From positions 8,742,101 to 8,806,100 of the forward strand of contig NC_003074.8 of the NCBI RefSeq assembly GCF_000001735.4: a DNA stretch of 64,000 bases, given 5' to 3'. The position numbers and the translations under genes were made by a program. Origin of the DNA: Arabidopsis thaliana (Eukaryota; Streptophyta; Magnoliopsida; Brassicales; Brassicaceae). Below the pieces are notes generated by a model. The model had not been told where the DNA came from. It saw only the letters and a list, made by a program, of their open reading frames with translations, and made no database searches. This document shows, in pieces, positions 23,181 through 35,206 of this stretch (position 1 is the stretch's first letter; each line of letters opens with the position of its first letter).

Positions 23181-26067
23181 TGCTAGATACCATTGACAAA
23201 TGTGACTTTTGCATTTTTATTCTACTGAATGATTCTGAATTTGGTTCCGTATATATATGTTATTCGAACTACATGCATTAACAAATCTTGTGATATCTCT
23301 TCTCTATGCTCTCATCTTCGTTACATATATCTATCTTACAAGCTTTGTAGATCTAACACGCGTCGCATTACAACAATATATATTCTTAAGAATATCAAAT
23401 TAAAAATATGGTTTCTCACAAAACAATTCTTAGTAAAAATATATTATACATTGCGTACACTTCTTAAAATATTAAAATCCATTTGTCATTTCTATCTTTC
23501 TAAGTTTTTATTCTAATTCCGACATGTTTAGATTTATAAGTATTTGGTAGAAGTCGTCCACCAATTTTTAATTCGGATAAGTTGCAAACTGATTTTGGAT
23601 TTAGCTTAATCGATGAACAATTAGGATAATGAGAGATGTTGTTATATTAAAGATATTTTTCCATTTTTGAACATTGCTATTGATTGTTTACCCACCAAAA
23701 CTTTTTTTGTGTTTTGTAAATTTCGAAATATCTACTAAACAGCAAAAAAAAAAAAAAAAAAGAACGTAGAGAAAAAGCTTATTCTCTATATAATATGATA
23801 CACAAGCATAACAGCATCCCCAAGAAAAGATCCAATAATTTATCAACAAATGTTCTAACTTGTAACAAAAGATTTGATAGCCCCCGACCAACATGGATTC
23901 CTCGACTCGAAACTTGAACTGTACCAACAAAAAATATAGATAACTATAATGTCTTGACCCAAGATCGATACTCACGAGACAACGTTGCAAATAAATAATG
24001 GACCGATCGATATGACTTCTAACGAAACAAAACATTTATTGGTTGGGTTTTTTGATCAACTAGTCTACTAATCCACTATCTATCTTCTTCCGGAAAAAAA
24101 CAAGTTAGACTTATATATACCGTCGAAGACGAGTATTTTTTGTTTTAACGGTGGGGCTAAATTACTACAACGTGAAGTTAGACGTTTACTCTACTCGGTT
24201 AAACTTCCTGGGATTATCGATCTTCGGACCCTTGCAAGATTTTTAGGATTTCTTTTAATGAAGTATGTTTACTTGTAACTTGTAAGAGTTAATTAGTTGA
24301 CACTTGACAGATAATAACTTGTGTGAATGAACTCACCTCTTATATGTAGTCTAATGGGCCTTTTATCCGCCTACACTCTTGGGCCGTAACCCCTATAAGT
24401 TTTTGGGTTTGCTCATGGGTTACCCAGTTATTTTAGTTGGCTCACACAACACATATTTTTCTAACCTCAAATTTGTTTTACCGCTTCGATTTTCATCAGA
24501 TTCAAACAACCTCCTCAAACAATCAAGTGTGGGATTCTAATAAGATATAGCAAATTAGGTAGTGTTTCAGGGATTGGATTACCCATTGTAATATCAGAAC
24601 TTAGTACTAAGAAAAACAACCTAAAACCTTCTACAATTGCACATGCTACGAAATGTACTAATCAATATATTATAACACATGCAAAATGCAACACACCATT
24701 TATTGTTTGCCCAAAATCTAACAGTAGTTAATGGTTTACTCATGACTAACTGTATTTGTCAGCTTTAGTAGTATAGCCCTAACTAGCTAGTGTACGTAGA
24801 ATTTGCTTCGTTAAAATTCAGTCTTGTCTTTTATCTTCTCGCTTACATCTGCCTCCATCAACACTAGTTTGCCAATTCTTCAGATATCCTTCTTTGTTTG
24901 TTTTAAACTTCAGAAATTGTCTGTCTTCAAAATTATGTATGATTGTCGTTTAACGAAACAAAATTCCAAGCAAAGATTTGAAATGTCTTATCAATATAAA
25001 GAAACGATTGATTAAATATATTATTTAAAATTTTCATTGGCTTGTGTTTTAAATTTTTATAACAACTAACCTTTTAGTTGTAAAGCTAGCTAGTTACTGT
25101 ATATAGAGATTTCATAATCCATTATTTCTCTAATGCTTTTAAGTTTTAACCAATGTTTTCAAAAAATTTTGAAAATATATCATTAATTCCACCAGGAAAT
25201 ATTTGACATTTATTGTTACTCTCAGAGAAGATATCATTTAATAATTTCACTACAAACGAATTAGGAACATTGATTGTATACTATTGGAAAAACAACGAAA
25301 GCGTGTACAGAGCGTAAAATTAGCATTCTACATTGGAATGTGATCTTTTCTTAGATCATGGTGTGTCTTTGTTCGTAATGTATTAGCCTATTGTTTTACA
25401 GTTTTCTCTTCATCAAACAAGTTCCTAATTATGTGTGAGAGACTGTGAGTGTCGTTCCATTTTCTATATAGAACTAGTCATAGAGGGCTAATCCCAAAAT
25501 ATTGATTGGTATTGACAGTGATACTTGGTAGTCTACTTTCTTTTTCCTTTTTATTGTATCGTATAATCGTACAAATTCAAAAATTTAGGTTACATACTTA
25601 TTTTAGATAGTTAAAGGTTAGTATGGAATCATAAAATAGTTTGAAGTTTTTTTTTCAATATTTCTTAGCAAAAATATATATTTCAACATGTGTCTGCATT
25701 TAAACTCTCATGTGGTTTGTTTTTATAAGTTTTATTGTTTAATTATAAAAATAAACATGTGATATTTATCCACTACTAAGTTTCACAAATAATATATTGG
25801 AAAGTCAAGAAACTGAGAGAAAGAGAGATGGTGTGAAGTTGAAAATGAGGAAAATAATCCTTTTGGGGGAAAAAGAAGTTAATGCGTTTGATTGAAATTG
25901 AAAGTGGCTAGTAGGAGGAAGTAAGTAAGCATGGGTTACATTACAATTTCACCTTTTCACTTACCTTTAAACTTCACTTCCAAAATAATTACACTTTTCA
26001 TGTGCTTTGTTTCAAAGGTTTCTCTGATACTCTCTTCTTCATATAATAGAACCCATATATAATGTAC

Positions 26068-26092
26068 TATATATATATATATATATATATAT
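26068..26092. repeat. (TA)n microsatellite
   Basis: An uninterrupted TA dinucleotide run of about 12 units, upstream of CLE19. Likely length-polymorphic between accessions. Confidence 0.9.
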
Positions 26093-26712
26093 GAAAACTC
26101 TAATTAAGGTGTTAAAGTTAATTGGGAATGCGGAAGAACCAGAATATATTCACATTTCATGGTAAATTATAAGTTTTTCGTTTATTGTGAAAGTTCTTAT
26201 GGGATGGACATATTATGATCATGTAGTTATATAGATTAGTTGCAAAATACAAATATCAATTTGCATGATTCATGTTTTTTCGAAATGTGCATTAACATTC
26301 GCCTCTATACAAAGAATGGTGATGATAGAATTGTCATAAAAAGAAGATGGACCGCTAAGAGGTCACAAATCTATTGCAATTCGTCGTCCATAATGAATCG
26401 TAAATGTATTTTTCTTAGACCTCATCAATGGGTAGCAGAATATTTGGGTTTTATTCATTAAGAAAAACTATTTATTGTATACAATTATAACATGTCGGCT
26501 TTACTGTTATCATAAATGTGTCCACAGGCCACTTAATGAGGCTAAGGCTTATGAATCTTCAAATCAAAGACATAATGAAGAACCTTTTTTTACCTATCGA
26601 AACGAGAAAAAGTGGAACATGCATGATTTCCACATAATTACCTAATTATTCTTAAGCTATTTCATTTAGTCAAATGCTTCATTTATTTATTTTATATGCA
26701 CCGTATAGCTTG

Positions 26713-26720
26713 TATATAAA
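26713..26720 (+). promoter_or_regulatory. TATA box of CLE19
   Basis: TATATAAA lies 128 bases before the CLE19 ATG, giving a predicted 5' UTR of about 100 bases. It supports the start at 26848 rather than the in-frame ATG at 26674, which lies upstream of the box. Confidence 0.55.
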
Positions 26721-26847
26721 TATATCCATTCTAATTCTTTTTGCCCTTTTATCAAACGTCGCTATTTATAACAATCCAGCTTTTGCTTTCCTCCATATTA
26801 TATCCCCATCAAACAAACAAAAACAATATTTGACCAAAAATAGACAA

Positions 26848-27072
26848 ATGAAGATAAAGGGTTTGATGATATTGGCTTCTTCTCTCCTGATTCTTGCCTT
26901 CATTCATCAGTCGGAATCAGCTTCAATGCGGAGTTTGCTGATGAATAATGGATCATATGAAGAAGAAGAACAAGTTCTAAAGTATGACTCCATGGGAACG
27001 ATCGCTAACTCTTCTGCTTTAGACTCAAAACGGGTAATTCCCACTGGTCCAAATCCACTCCACAACAGGTAA
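26848..27072 (+). CDS. CLE19: CLE19 peptide hormone precursor
   Basis: A 74-aa intronless prepropeptide. Residues 1-25 form a signal peptide (MKIKGLMILASSLLILAFIH). A variable acidic middle with an EEEEQ patch follows. The C-terminus carries the CLE domain RVIPTGPNPLHNR (residues 62-74), from which a secreted 12-13-residue ligand is processed with hydroxylated prolines. The motif matches CLE19, which acts in embryo, pollen-wall and root-meristem signalling through LRR receptors. The open frame runs 58 codons upstream to another ATG, but a TATA box lies between the two and the upstream part would bury the signal peptide. No other coding sequence exists within several kilobases on either side. 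Confidence 0.95.
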   Translation: MKIKGLMILASSLLILAFIHQSESASMRSLLMNNGSYEEEEQVLKYDSMGTIANSSALDSKRVIPTGPNPLHNR

Positions 27073-30000
27073 CTGTGGTAATTGAAGAACAATTATATGT
27101 GTATCTATGTTCTTGTGTGTTGTAAGGACATTTCCTAGTTAAGTTTCATTAATTACTCGATATTCTTTGCCTTTCCACACATCTTTGTTTATTACTACTG
27201 TACTTGTTTCAAAGTGATTTAAGGATATCATATGAAAACCCTTACCGGGACCAAGGTTGACTAAGCTTAGAAATCCTACGTTGGAAAGAAGAAGTGGCAA
27301 TTGATGTCTCACTTGTTCTGTTCTCTGGTTCATATAGATCGATTGGAAAATATTGCATGGTTGATGTTTGTTCTGATCATATGAGATCATGTAAAGCCAA
27401 TATATATTTACATACAATAACTATATATGTGTTTGAGAAAACAAAACTATATATGTGTATATATATATATTATATACATGGTTGTGAAATAAAACAAGGA
27501 TTATTTAAATACTTAGAAGGAGACTGATATTTCAATTAATCTTTTGAATTTGTATTGTGTATAGACTATTGGACTTTTTGGGGCAGAAGTTTCTGAAAAT
27601 GCAATTAAATTCACTTATATGTCAGAAGGAACTCACTTTATAGTTAATACATAGTGTCTCCCAACTCCCATCTTGTCTATGGTTCTCTCTCTCTTACGAC
27701 TACGAATATGGATTAAGGAAATCTTGCAAGTTTTTTTTGTCTCTAACAACATTTTCAGTTCATGTTTCAACTTAAATTATAAAATCCTTGTTCAAGATAC
27801 TCTAACGTTTTTTTTTTTTAATGTAATGTTAAATTAGATTCAAAAGAAAAATGTTGTTTGTACAACAAATGTATAGTGTGTTTGATAAGACTAAATACAT
27901 TTCTTAGCAAAAATTCTAAATTTAACTTCTAGTTGCATAGAAAATATATTCTAAATTTAATAAATGCATAACAAAACTTGTGTAACTGGGGGACAGACCT
28001 ATCAAGATAAATAAATTAAATCAAGTGACGACTTTAGTCACTTTAAAGATTATTTAAAACAGAAAGAACTACAGAAATTAACACCAAAAAAAAAAAAAAA
28101 TTAACACCAAATAAATCACTTGATCTCAGACTTTCAGATAATAGGTCAAGGTTGTCTTTAACAAGAAAAAAAAAGACAATTATTTATTCGGAGTAATAAT
28201 TGTTGGGCCTCTAGACAACTTGGTCCACTTACAATTGTTAGGCCAACTAACATGAGCCGGATAACAATCAGTATTCTTTCCTGGTCACGTAACTTAAACA
28301 AAGAGCTACGGAACTTTACATCATTTCTAAGTTCCTACAAAGTTTTATCGATACTGTTATTCTTTTATGGGGAAACGTTAAATAGAAACACAAAAATTGA
28401 GTCTACTAAACACCAAATAAATCGAAACACAAAAATTGAGGCTGATATCAGAAACAGAAATCAACCACAAATCACCGTTCAAATGTCATTCCAGTTGATG
28501 TCTCAAAACTTTTGCTCACTAAAACATTTTCTCTCTTAATAGAATTCTCTGTCAATGGTCACAATGTTATTAATCATGTCTCTTTGTAATCATCCTTTCA
28601 TAGACAAATGAACATTAGCCATAAAGAGACACCAATATCATCTAGAGTATAGACATGAATGACTCAGTGTCTCTTAATGAAGTAACTTCCTAATAATACC
28701 GGTTAACTAAACCGGTTCAGTATGCTGCCAAATCATAGACCGGGTCCAAACTAACCATAAACCAACATATACTGTTTAATTATCATCGATCAAACTCTTC
28801 TCGAGAAAGAACCCGAATACCTATAACATTCGTACTATCAAGTGTGAGATAGAATAACAAAAAGAAAATCCACCAAAAACTGATTGGTCAGTACAAATTG
28901 CAAGAGAATTAAAAAAAAAAAAATAATCGCAAGAGAATCCAAAGATAAAAGAAGAAAATGGTCCTTCTTCTTATAAATGTTCCTTATTATATACAAAGAA
29001 TCATTTAATTTCGTAAGCATTGATATTTTTACAAGATTGGTCAAAGTCTTTGCGTGCATGTTCTTTAGCTTTGATTTTCCGCCTGAAAAACTACCTTTTG
29101 TTCTTGACTCTATTCTTATAGAACAGAATCGGTACTACTGATCTAACTGACGTAATCTGACACTTTACTCTATTTGGTTTTGTGACAAAATATATTGTGA
29201 ACAAAAAATGTTTGTTGTGGTCCGTGATTTATACCATTGTTCTATAAGTTCTTTACTATATAGAGTCTACTAAATCCAGTCCCTCTTTCCAAAATGATTA
29301 CGGATACAATCACCTGTTATCCACAAGTTTGAAAGTACAATAACATTTACCTCTCGCGTTTAACCAAAATTGAAAATTTATTGGAAAGTTGAAAAATAAA
29401 AATGCATAAAATCAAAGAAATGCTGTAATTTATGATTTGTGGGACTAATGTTACAAATGTAATTGCTAGACGCTATACTGTGCATGTACCAACTACCAAG
29501 TTATAATTTTTTAAGAATGTGGCTATATGACTTACGAGGTACCCTTTTCCTTATCTATAAACTCCGTTTTGATTTATGATTCCATCCGAAGTATATGAAT
29601 AAGCAAGCAATAGGACACAACCCACTAAAAAGAAAAAGCAATACTTGTTTGAAACCCGTTAAATCACAAATACTAAAATTTGAAAACGAAGATGCATCTA
29701 CTCTGCATAGACGAACATAAATATTGGTTGCTTTTATGTATAACAAAGGTTGTAAAAATTATTTTGAAAAAAGCTTGTAAAAATGGTAGAAACGAATTAA
29801 TTTCTAAGATATGAAAAATCTCAAAAAAAATTCAGAAGTTAAATTTTTTATATATCAAAATCGTGATATCAAACAATTTTAATTTTTTCAGTCAGTTTTT
29901 TTTCCTTCAATTTTATATATATTTCAAGCGGACACATAATCCCCTATAACTATAAAATTTTAACATATATCCAACTAGTTATGAAACATATACAAATAAT

Positions 30001-30544
30001 AAATATGTTAATGCAAACTGAACACAACAGATCATATATATCACTAATCTACATATACATTTTTGTAGCCATTTTGTGAAATAAATCCTGGAGTTAGAAT
30101 TTATTTACAATGGCTGCCACTGGATTTAAATTATTTGATTTTTTTTAATTAATGGTTTGAATCTTTATACGACAATTAATTGTGTAACAAACCAAAAAGA
30201 TTCTAAATATATGGCAATCCCATATGTCACGCAAAACACAATAATTTAACTTCTCCTTATCTCACCTACAATATTCACTAAATCTTAAAACAACCAAAAT
30301 TTGAACTATTTAAATTATTTGTATTAAATTTCGGCAATAAATTAAAACAAATGTGAAACAAACCAAAAAATACATTTACGATTCCGGAAAATGAGCAAAC
30401 CCAATTATATGTGCAGCTAAAAACATTCTTTATTTTGGTTTGGATATTCCATGGAATTAATAGTCCATAACTTTTTTGGCATAAAATCATAATCACAATT
30501 AATTCCACAACTAATATTTAAACTTATAGAAAAAACTAAAATAT

Positions 30545-30785
30545 CATGAGACGAAAAATATAGCGTGACGGATTTGGATTGATATGAAATATAGCAGGAC
30601 TGGTTTAGATTGATATAACACAGATTAAATATTTATTTTATTATTTTATCATCACCAAATTTTTTAATTACAATATCAATATAAAATTATATAATTTTAA
30701 TACTAAACTAAAACTTTAAAATTTAATATTATTATTTATAAAAATAAAATATTTGCCCTGTGGTATACCACGGGTTAAATCCTAG
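30545..30785 (+). mobile_element. Helitron 3' terminus (ATREP-like), well preserved
   Basis: The end reads CCC-T-GTGGTATACCAC-GGG at 30756-30774, a palindromic stem with a single T bulge, then TTAAATC and CTAG at 30782-30785, followed by T. This is the diagnostic Helitron 3' structure (hairpin close to CTRR, insertion beside T). Upstream are two imperfect direct repeats of an ATATAGC..GA..GGTTT.GATTGATAT unit (30557 and 30590) and an AT-rich tract. The 5' TC end was not located, so the true element may be longer; no Rep/helicase coding is seen, so it is non-autonomous. Confidence 0.75.
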
Positions 30786-32465
30786 TATATAAGTAAAAGA
30801 CTAAATGAATATCAATATTTACACAATCACTTCACAAATTTCGGTATCTAATATTGTATTTTGAGGTTCACACTGATCTCATTAGAGGCTATTTTTTCAA
30901 GTGACTAAATTTTGTAATGATTTGCATATTCTACATAACTTGCTTTATCCAAAGGTGATTTTTTTTTTCCCATAACCCGTACACGTTTCCTCAAATATAT
31001 CTTACTAATACTATAATGTATTTCTGAATTAGTTAAAATTTATACAAAGTGGTTTATAAAGTTTTTGTATGGATTTAGATTAATTCATTTTGAGCAAAGT
31101 GAAACGAAATTCAAATTTTGTATGGCTGAATAGGTTTCAATTCAACTTGAATTATAATCTATGAAATCCTATTGACGAAAAAGGAAAAAAAAATATAGGT
31201 TTAACATTAAACAGAAACAAATTAGCTTACAATACTTTCTACAAGTACTTTATAACCCTTGATACCTTTTATCGTAACAATAAGTAACGTGAAAGATTTA
31301 TGTTGATATAAAAATAGCTAGCTCTATTCACGTGAAAGCTTTATGTTGATATAATAATTCTCCCACATTAAGTAATTAATTAAAATAAAATATTAAAACT
31401 GTTTAATACAACCAAAGTAGTAAGGCGTAAACTTATTAAGGAACGCGTCTTAATTACCTGGTTTTAGGTTCCTTAATGCTTGCTTGCTTACTCCATCATA
31501 AAGTTTGTAGATAATGTCTAATATTGGAAAACGAAAATGGCATTTCTTCTAGTTGGTTGTAGTCAGCTTAACATCTTTGTTAATAGAACTTTATCTTTAC
31601 ATCGACAACTAAATTTAGAAATATTCACCTACCTATAGGTATACTATATAAATGATACCCAAAGAAAGTCAAGTGACTTCTCTAGTCATGGACGGTTAAG
31701 GATATATATGCCTTAAAGTTTGTATGAATTTAGCATATCACAAAATGCTTTTTCTATTGTTGCATGAAGCATCCAATGTCAGATTTTGGAAGGGTCTCTA
31801 AAATTTATTTCAATTAATAGATTTTGTGGATGAAAGTTTTCCGTAATCTAATACATACTAGTTATGCATGCATGATTTGGCCGATCATCAATAGAAAGTG
31901 ATAGGCAACATAAATGGAGGATTAGAAAATGCTTGTGAATTAAAAAAAAAAAAAAACCATAATGCAGCTTATAAGCAGTTTGAAAATGTCATGATTTGAA
32001 TTACAAAAAAATTGGTTTTCTCATAATGAGTTATCTTATATTATCCTTTTAGAATAATTGTATCCCTACTAAAAAAAAAAGATTCGATTAAATTTCAATA
32101 TGGATTAAAGGAAGGGATGATTACTAAAAAGTCTAGAATAGCCCAAAAAAGGAGGTTTTACAACTAGAGTGGCACACAAAACTTGTAGGTTAATTCAGTC
32201 ATTTCTATCTCCAAAATAGCTTTGAGGAAAAATAGAGGACTATGTTGAATTTGTAACCAAGTAAATGGTTTTTCCTTTACGTTACGTTTAGAAGATTTTA
32301 GTAATGATGCTATTATGAGACGGTTAGAAACAGTTAAGAGAGAATTGGTTACATTAACGGCGTTAAAAATCAGGTGTATTTTCAATGACCCGCAAAAGTG
32401 TGACCAGAGTAAAGTTCCGTTTAGTATCGGCGTTATTTAACGACGACGTTATTGTTCGTTTGCAA

Positions 32466-32472
32466 TATAAAT
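32466..32472 (+). promoter_or_regulatory. TATA box of the pectate lyase
   Basis: TATAAAT lies about 70 bases before the ATG at 32537, a usual distance for a short leader. Confidence 0.5.
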
Positions 32473-32536
32473 AACGAAAGACGGTTTTCTTGGAGCTTGT
32501 GCACTCTCTGTCACTCATTTTCCCTTTGTTTGCACA

Positions 32537-35206
32537 ATGGCGACGTCATCTCTGAAACTGACCAGTGCTTGTTTCGTCTTGCTCTTCATCTTCGTTGGCT
32601 GCGTTCTCACAGCAACAAATCTCCGAAACAACGAAATCTCTCGATCGAGGTGCACATTTATAATTCTTCGTAATGAATGTCTCTAATCTATACTCGTCTC
32701 TCTACCTAAATATATCTCTTTTCTGTTTCCTCTAGTTCACATTTTAAGCTACATTTTCATTATTTCATATGTTTTCTCAGTTTTTCTTAGCATTATCATG
32801 CTTGATTTGAAATGTTGTACACTTCACATAAACGAATTTTCTCGTCCCTTGAAGTTTTCCTATGTATATTTAACGTATGTCTCTTTTATGCGAATTTTTA
32901 AAGTAGTCTCGGAGATTTAAGCTATGGATTTTGAACTTAAAACTAATCTTTTTTCCTCGGTGATTTTTTTTCTATAGGAAGCTGAAAACAGAGGATTCAA
33001 AGAGCTTTAACAGTTCACCAATGACGACTAGGTAACAGATAATCACACCATTAATAGCCGTCGATTCCAAACGTCAGATATGCATTTTAAACCGTTGGAT
33101 TAACGAAATTTACCCTCATCATCTGTTTTTCAAACATTCCTAAGTTATTAGTCCCAAAAAAAGTATAATGATAATTCATCCATAAGAAAGTAAACAAAAA
33201 AGGATCCAACGGTTGAGATTTAGATGCATCGGATCCATATTTTTATCAACGACAATAAGATTACGGAATTTAGTAAATGTGGTTTATTACTTTGCGTGTG
33301 AAATTGATTTTAAAGAAGTTTAATTAGTTTTTTTTTCGGGGGTGTGTTTGGTAATGAATTTGTGGTTGGTTGCGTCATTCAGGCTTGATGGTGTAGTAGA
33401 GTTGAATGAACACGCAGTTACTGATCCAGACAAAGTTGCCCATGAAGTCTCTAACCTTATTCACATGTGAGTTTTTTTTTATGCTTTATCTCTCTCTACA
33501 ACGCAATTGCTATGTGTGCATTTATTTCAACTCCTTTGGAATGTTTTTTTCTTTCTCAAATTAGAAATTCTTCTGCACTAGTCGTAACGTCTTTATGAGA
33601 AAGAGAAATATACAATCTTAGTAAAATTTTGACTAAGAAGTTTTCAAACTTCGTTTGGTTGGAGTCACTAATGAATGAGTTAGTGATGTTATTGGTCGTG
33701 TACGATTGAGACTTTGTGGAGAAACCTAACAAAATTTGTCTGCTCATTTATTAACTTTTTCATGAGATAAGATACACTTTTAGTAGTACTATTATCTTAA
33801 GATTTATCAGCATAAGATAGATAAATAAATAAAACATTATAAATTTCAGGAGTGAACAGAACATCACTGCAAGGAGGAAGCTTGGCTTCTTTTCATGTGG
33901 AAATGGCAATCTAATAGATGATTGTTGGCGTTGCGACCGCAACTGGAACAAGAACCGTAAACACCTAGCGGATTGTGGGATGGGTTTTGGAAGTAAAGCG
34001 TTTGGTGGTCGTAATGGAAGTTACTATGTGGTCACTGACCATAGTGATGATGACGTTGTGAATCCAAAGCCAGGAACTTTACGTCATGCCGTGATCCAGG
34101 TTGAACCATTATGGATCATCTTTAAAAGAGACATGGTGATAAAGTTGAAACAAGAACTGATCATGAACAGTTTCAAAACCATTGATGCTCGTGGTGCCAA
34201 TGTCCACATTGCCAATGGTGCTTGCATAACAATCCAAAATATAACCAATGTTATCGTTCATGGCTTGCACATTCACGATTGCAAGAGAACCGGGAATGTA
34301 ACTGTCAGAAGCTCGCCAAGTCAGGCCGGGTTTAGGGGAACGGCTGATGGTGATGCTATTAATATATTTGGGTCAAGTCATATTTGGATCGACCACAACT
34401 CGCTCTCTAACTGTACTGATGGTCTTGTTGATGTTGTAAACGGTTCCACTGCCATTACCATTTCCAATAACCATTTCACTCACCACGATGAGGTCAATCA
34501 AACACCTAAAACTTTCTCCTTTATTTTTTTTTGTAAAACTCTGTTTTTTCTTGATCATAATGATATTGTGGAGCAGGTGATGTTGCTAGGGCACAATGAT
34601 TCGTACACACGAGACAAGATGATGCAAGTGACAGTTGCGTATAACCATTTTGGAGAAGGGCTCATACAGAGAATGCCAAGGTAAATCTACAATGTAACAT
34701 TGTGTTTAACTAGACTTATATTACTTGCAATACAAGTTAAGAAATACATTTTGAGTATTTATATGCAGGTGCAGGCATGGTTATTTCCATGTGGTTAACA
34801 ACGATTACACACATTGGAAAATGTATGCTATTGGAGGAAGTGCAAACCCAACGATAAACAGTCAAGGCAATAGATTTGCTGCTCCCAAAAACCACTCCGC
34901 CAAGGAGGTTCGATTCTTCCGTGTTTTTGCGTGCTTATAAACAGAGAAAATGGATCTTTAATTCCAAAATATGAAACTGTACAGGTGACAAAAAGATTAG
35001 ACACAAAAGGTAATGAGTGGATGGAGTGGAATTGGAGATCAGAAAAAGACCTTCTAGTGAATGGAGCGTTTTTTACACCATCAGGTGAAGGAGCATCAGG
35101 AGACTCACAAACTTTAAGCTTACCGGCTAAACCAGCTTCAATGGTCGACGCAATCACTGCTAGTGCAGGTGCACTTAGTTGCCGTAGAGGCAAACCTTGC
35201 TACTAG
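32537..35206 (+). CDS. Pectate lyase (polysaccharide lyase family 1)
   Basis: Seven exons join in frame: 32537-32649, 32978-33031, 33383-33466, 33850-34492, 34577-34680, 34769-34917, 34985-35206. The protein starts with a signal peptide (about residues 1-26, hydrophobic [13 protein letters not shown]), so it is secreted to the wall, where it cleaves de-esterified pectin by calcium-dependent beta-elimination. Plant PL1 landmarks are visible: [41 protein letters not shown] with calcium-site aspartates, HFTHHDE joined to VMLLGHND, and [24 protein letters not shown], which includes the catalytic arginine region. The [16 protein letters not shown] block and a Cys-rich tail (SCRRGKPCY) complete it. 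The long exon-4 frame reads through the intron start, so a frame alone would misplace the join. Probably AT3G24230 by position; tissue role unknown. Confidence 0.93.

Larger units (their letters stand above)
21073..26847. other. Long intergenic region between NCED6 and CLE19
   Basis: About 5.8 kb, AT-rich. Short open frames lack family features. TGGGCC-type motifs cluster at about 24355-24430, a pattern common in plant promoters, but no gene follows. Only the block at 22150-23180 and a TA microsatellite near 26070 stand out. Confidence 0.55.
27073..32536. other. Long intergenic region between CLE19 and the pectate lyase
   Basis: About 5.5 kb of AT-rich spacer. It contains the Helitron end at 30785, the poly(A) and duplication pair near 28080, short direct repeats (ACGTGAAAG.TTTATGTTGATATA at about 31289 and 31331) and scattered short frames with no recognisable protein. 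Confidence 0.6.

Noticed and set aside
26674..26847. 58-codon in-frame N-terminal extension of CLE19
   Set aside because: A TATA box lies inside it and the extension would bury the signal peptide.
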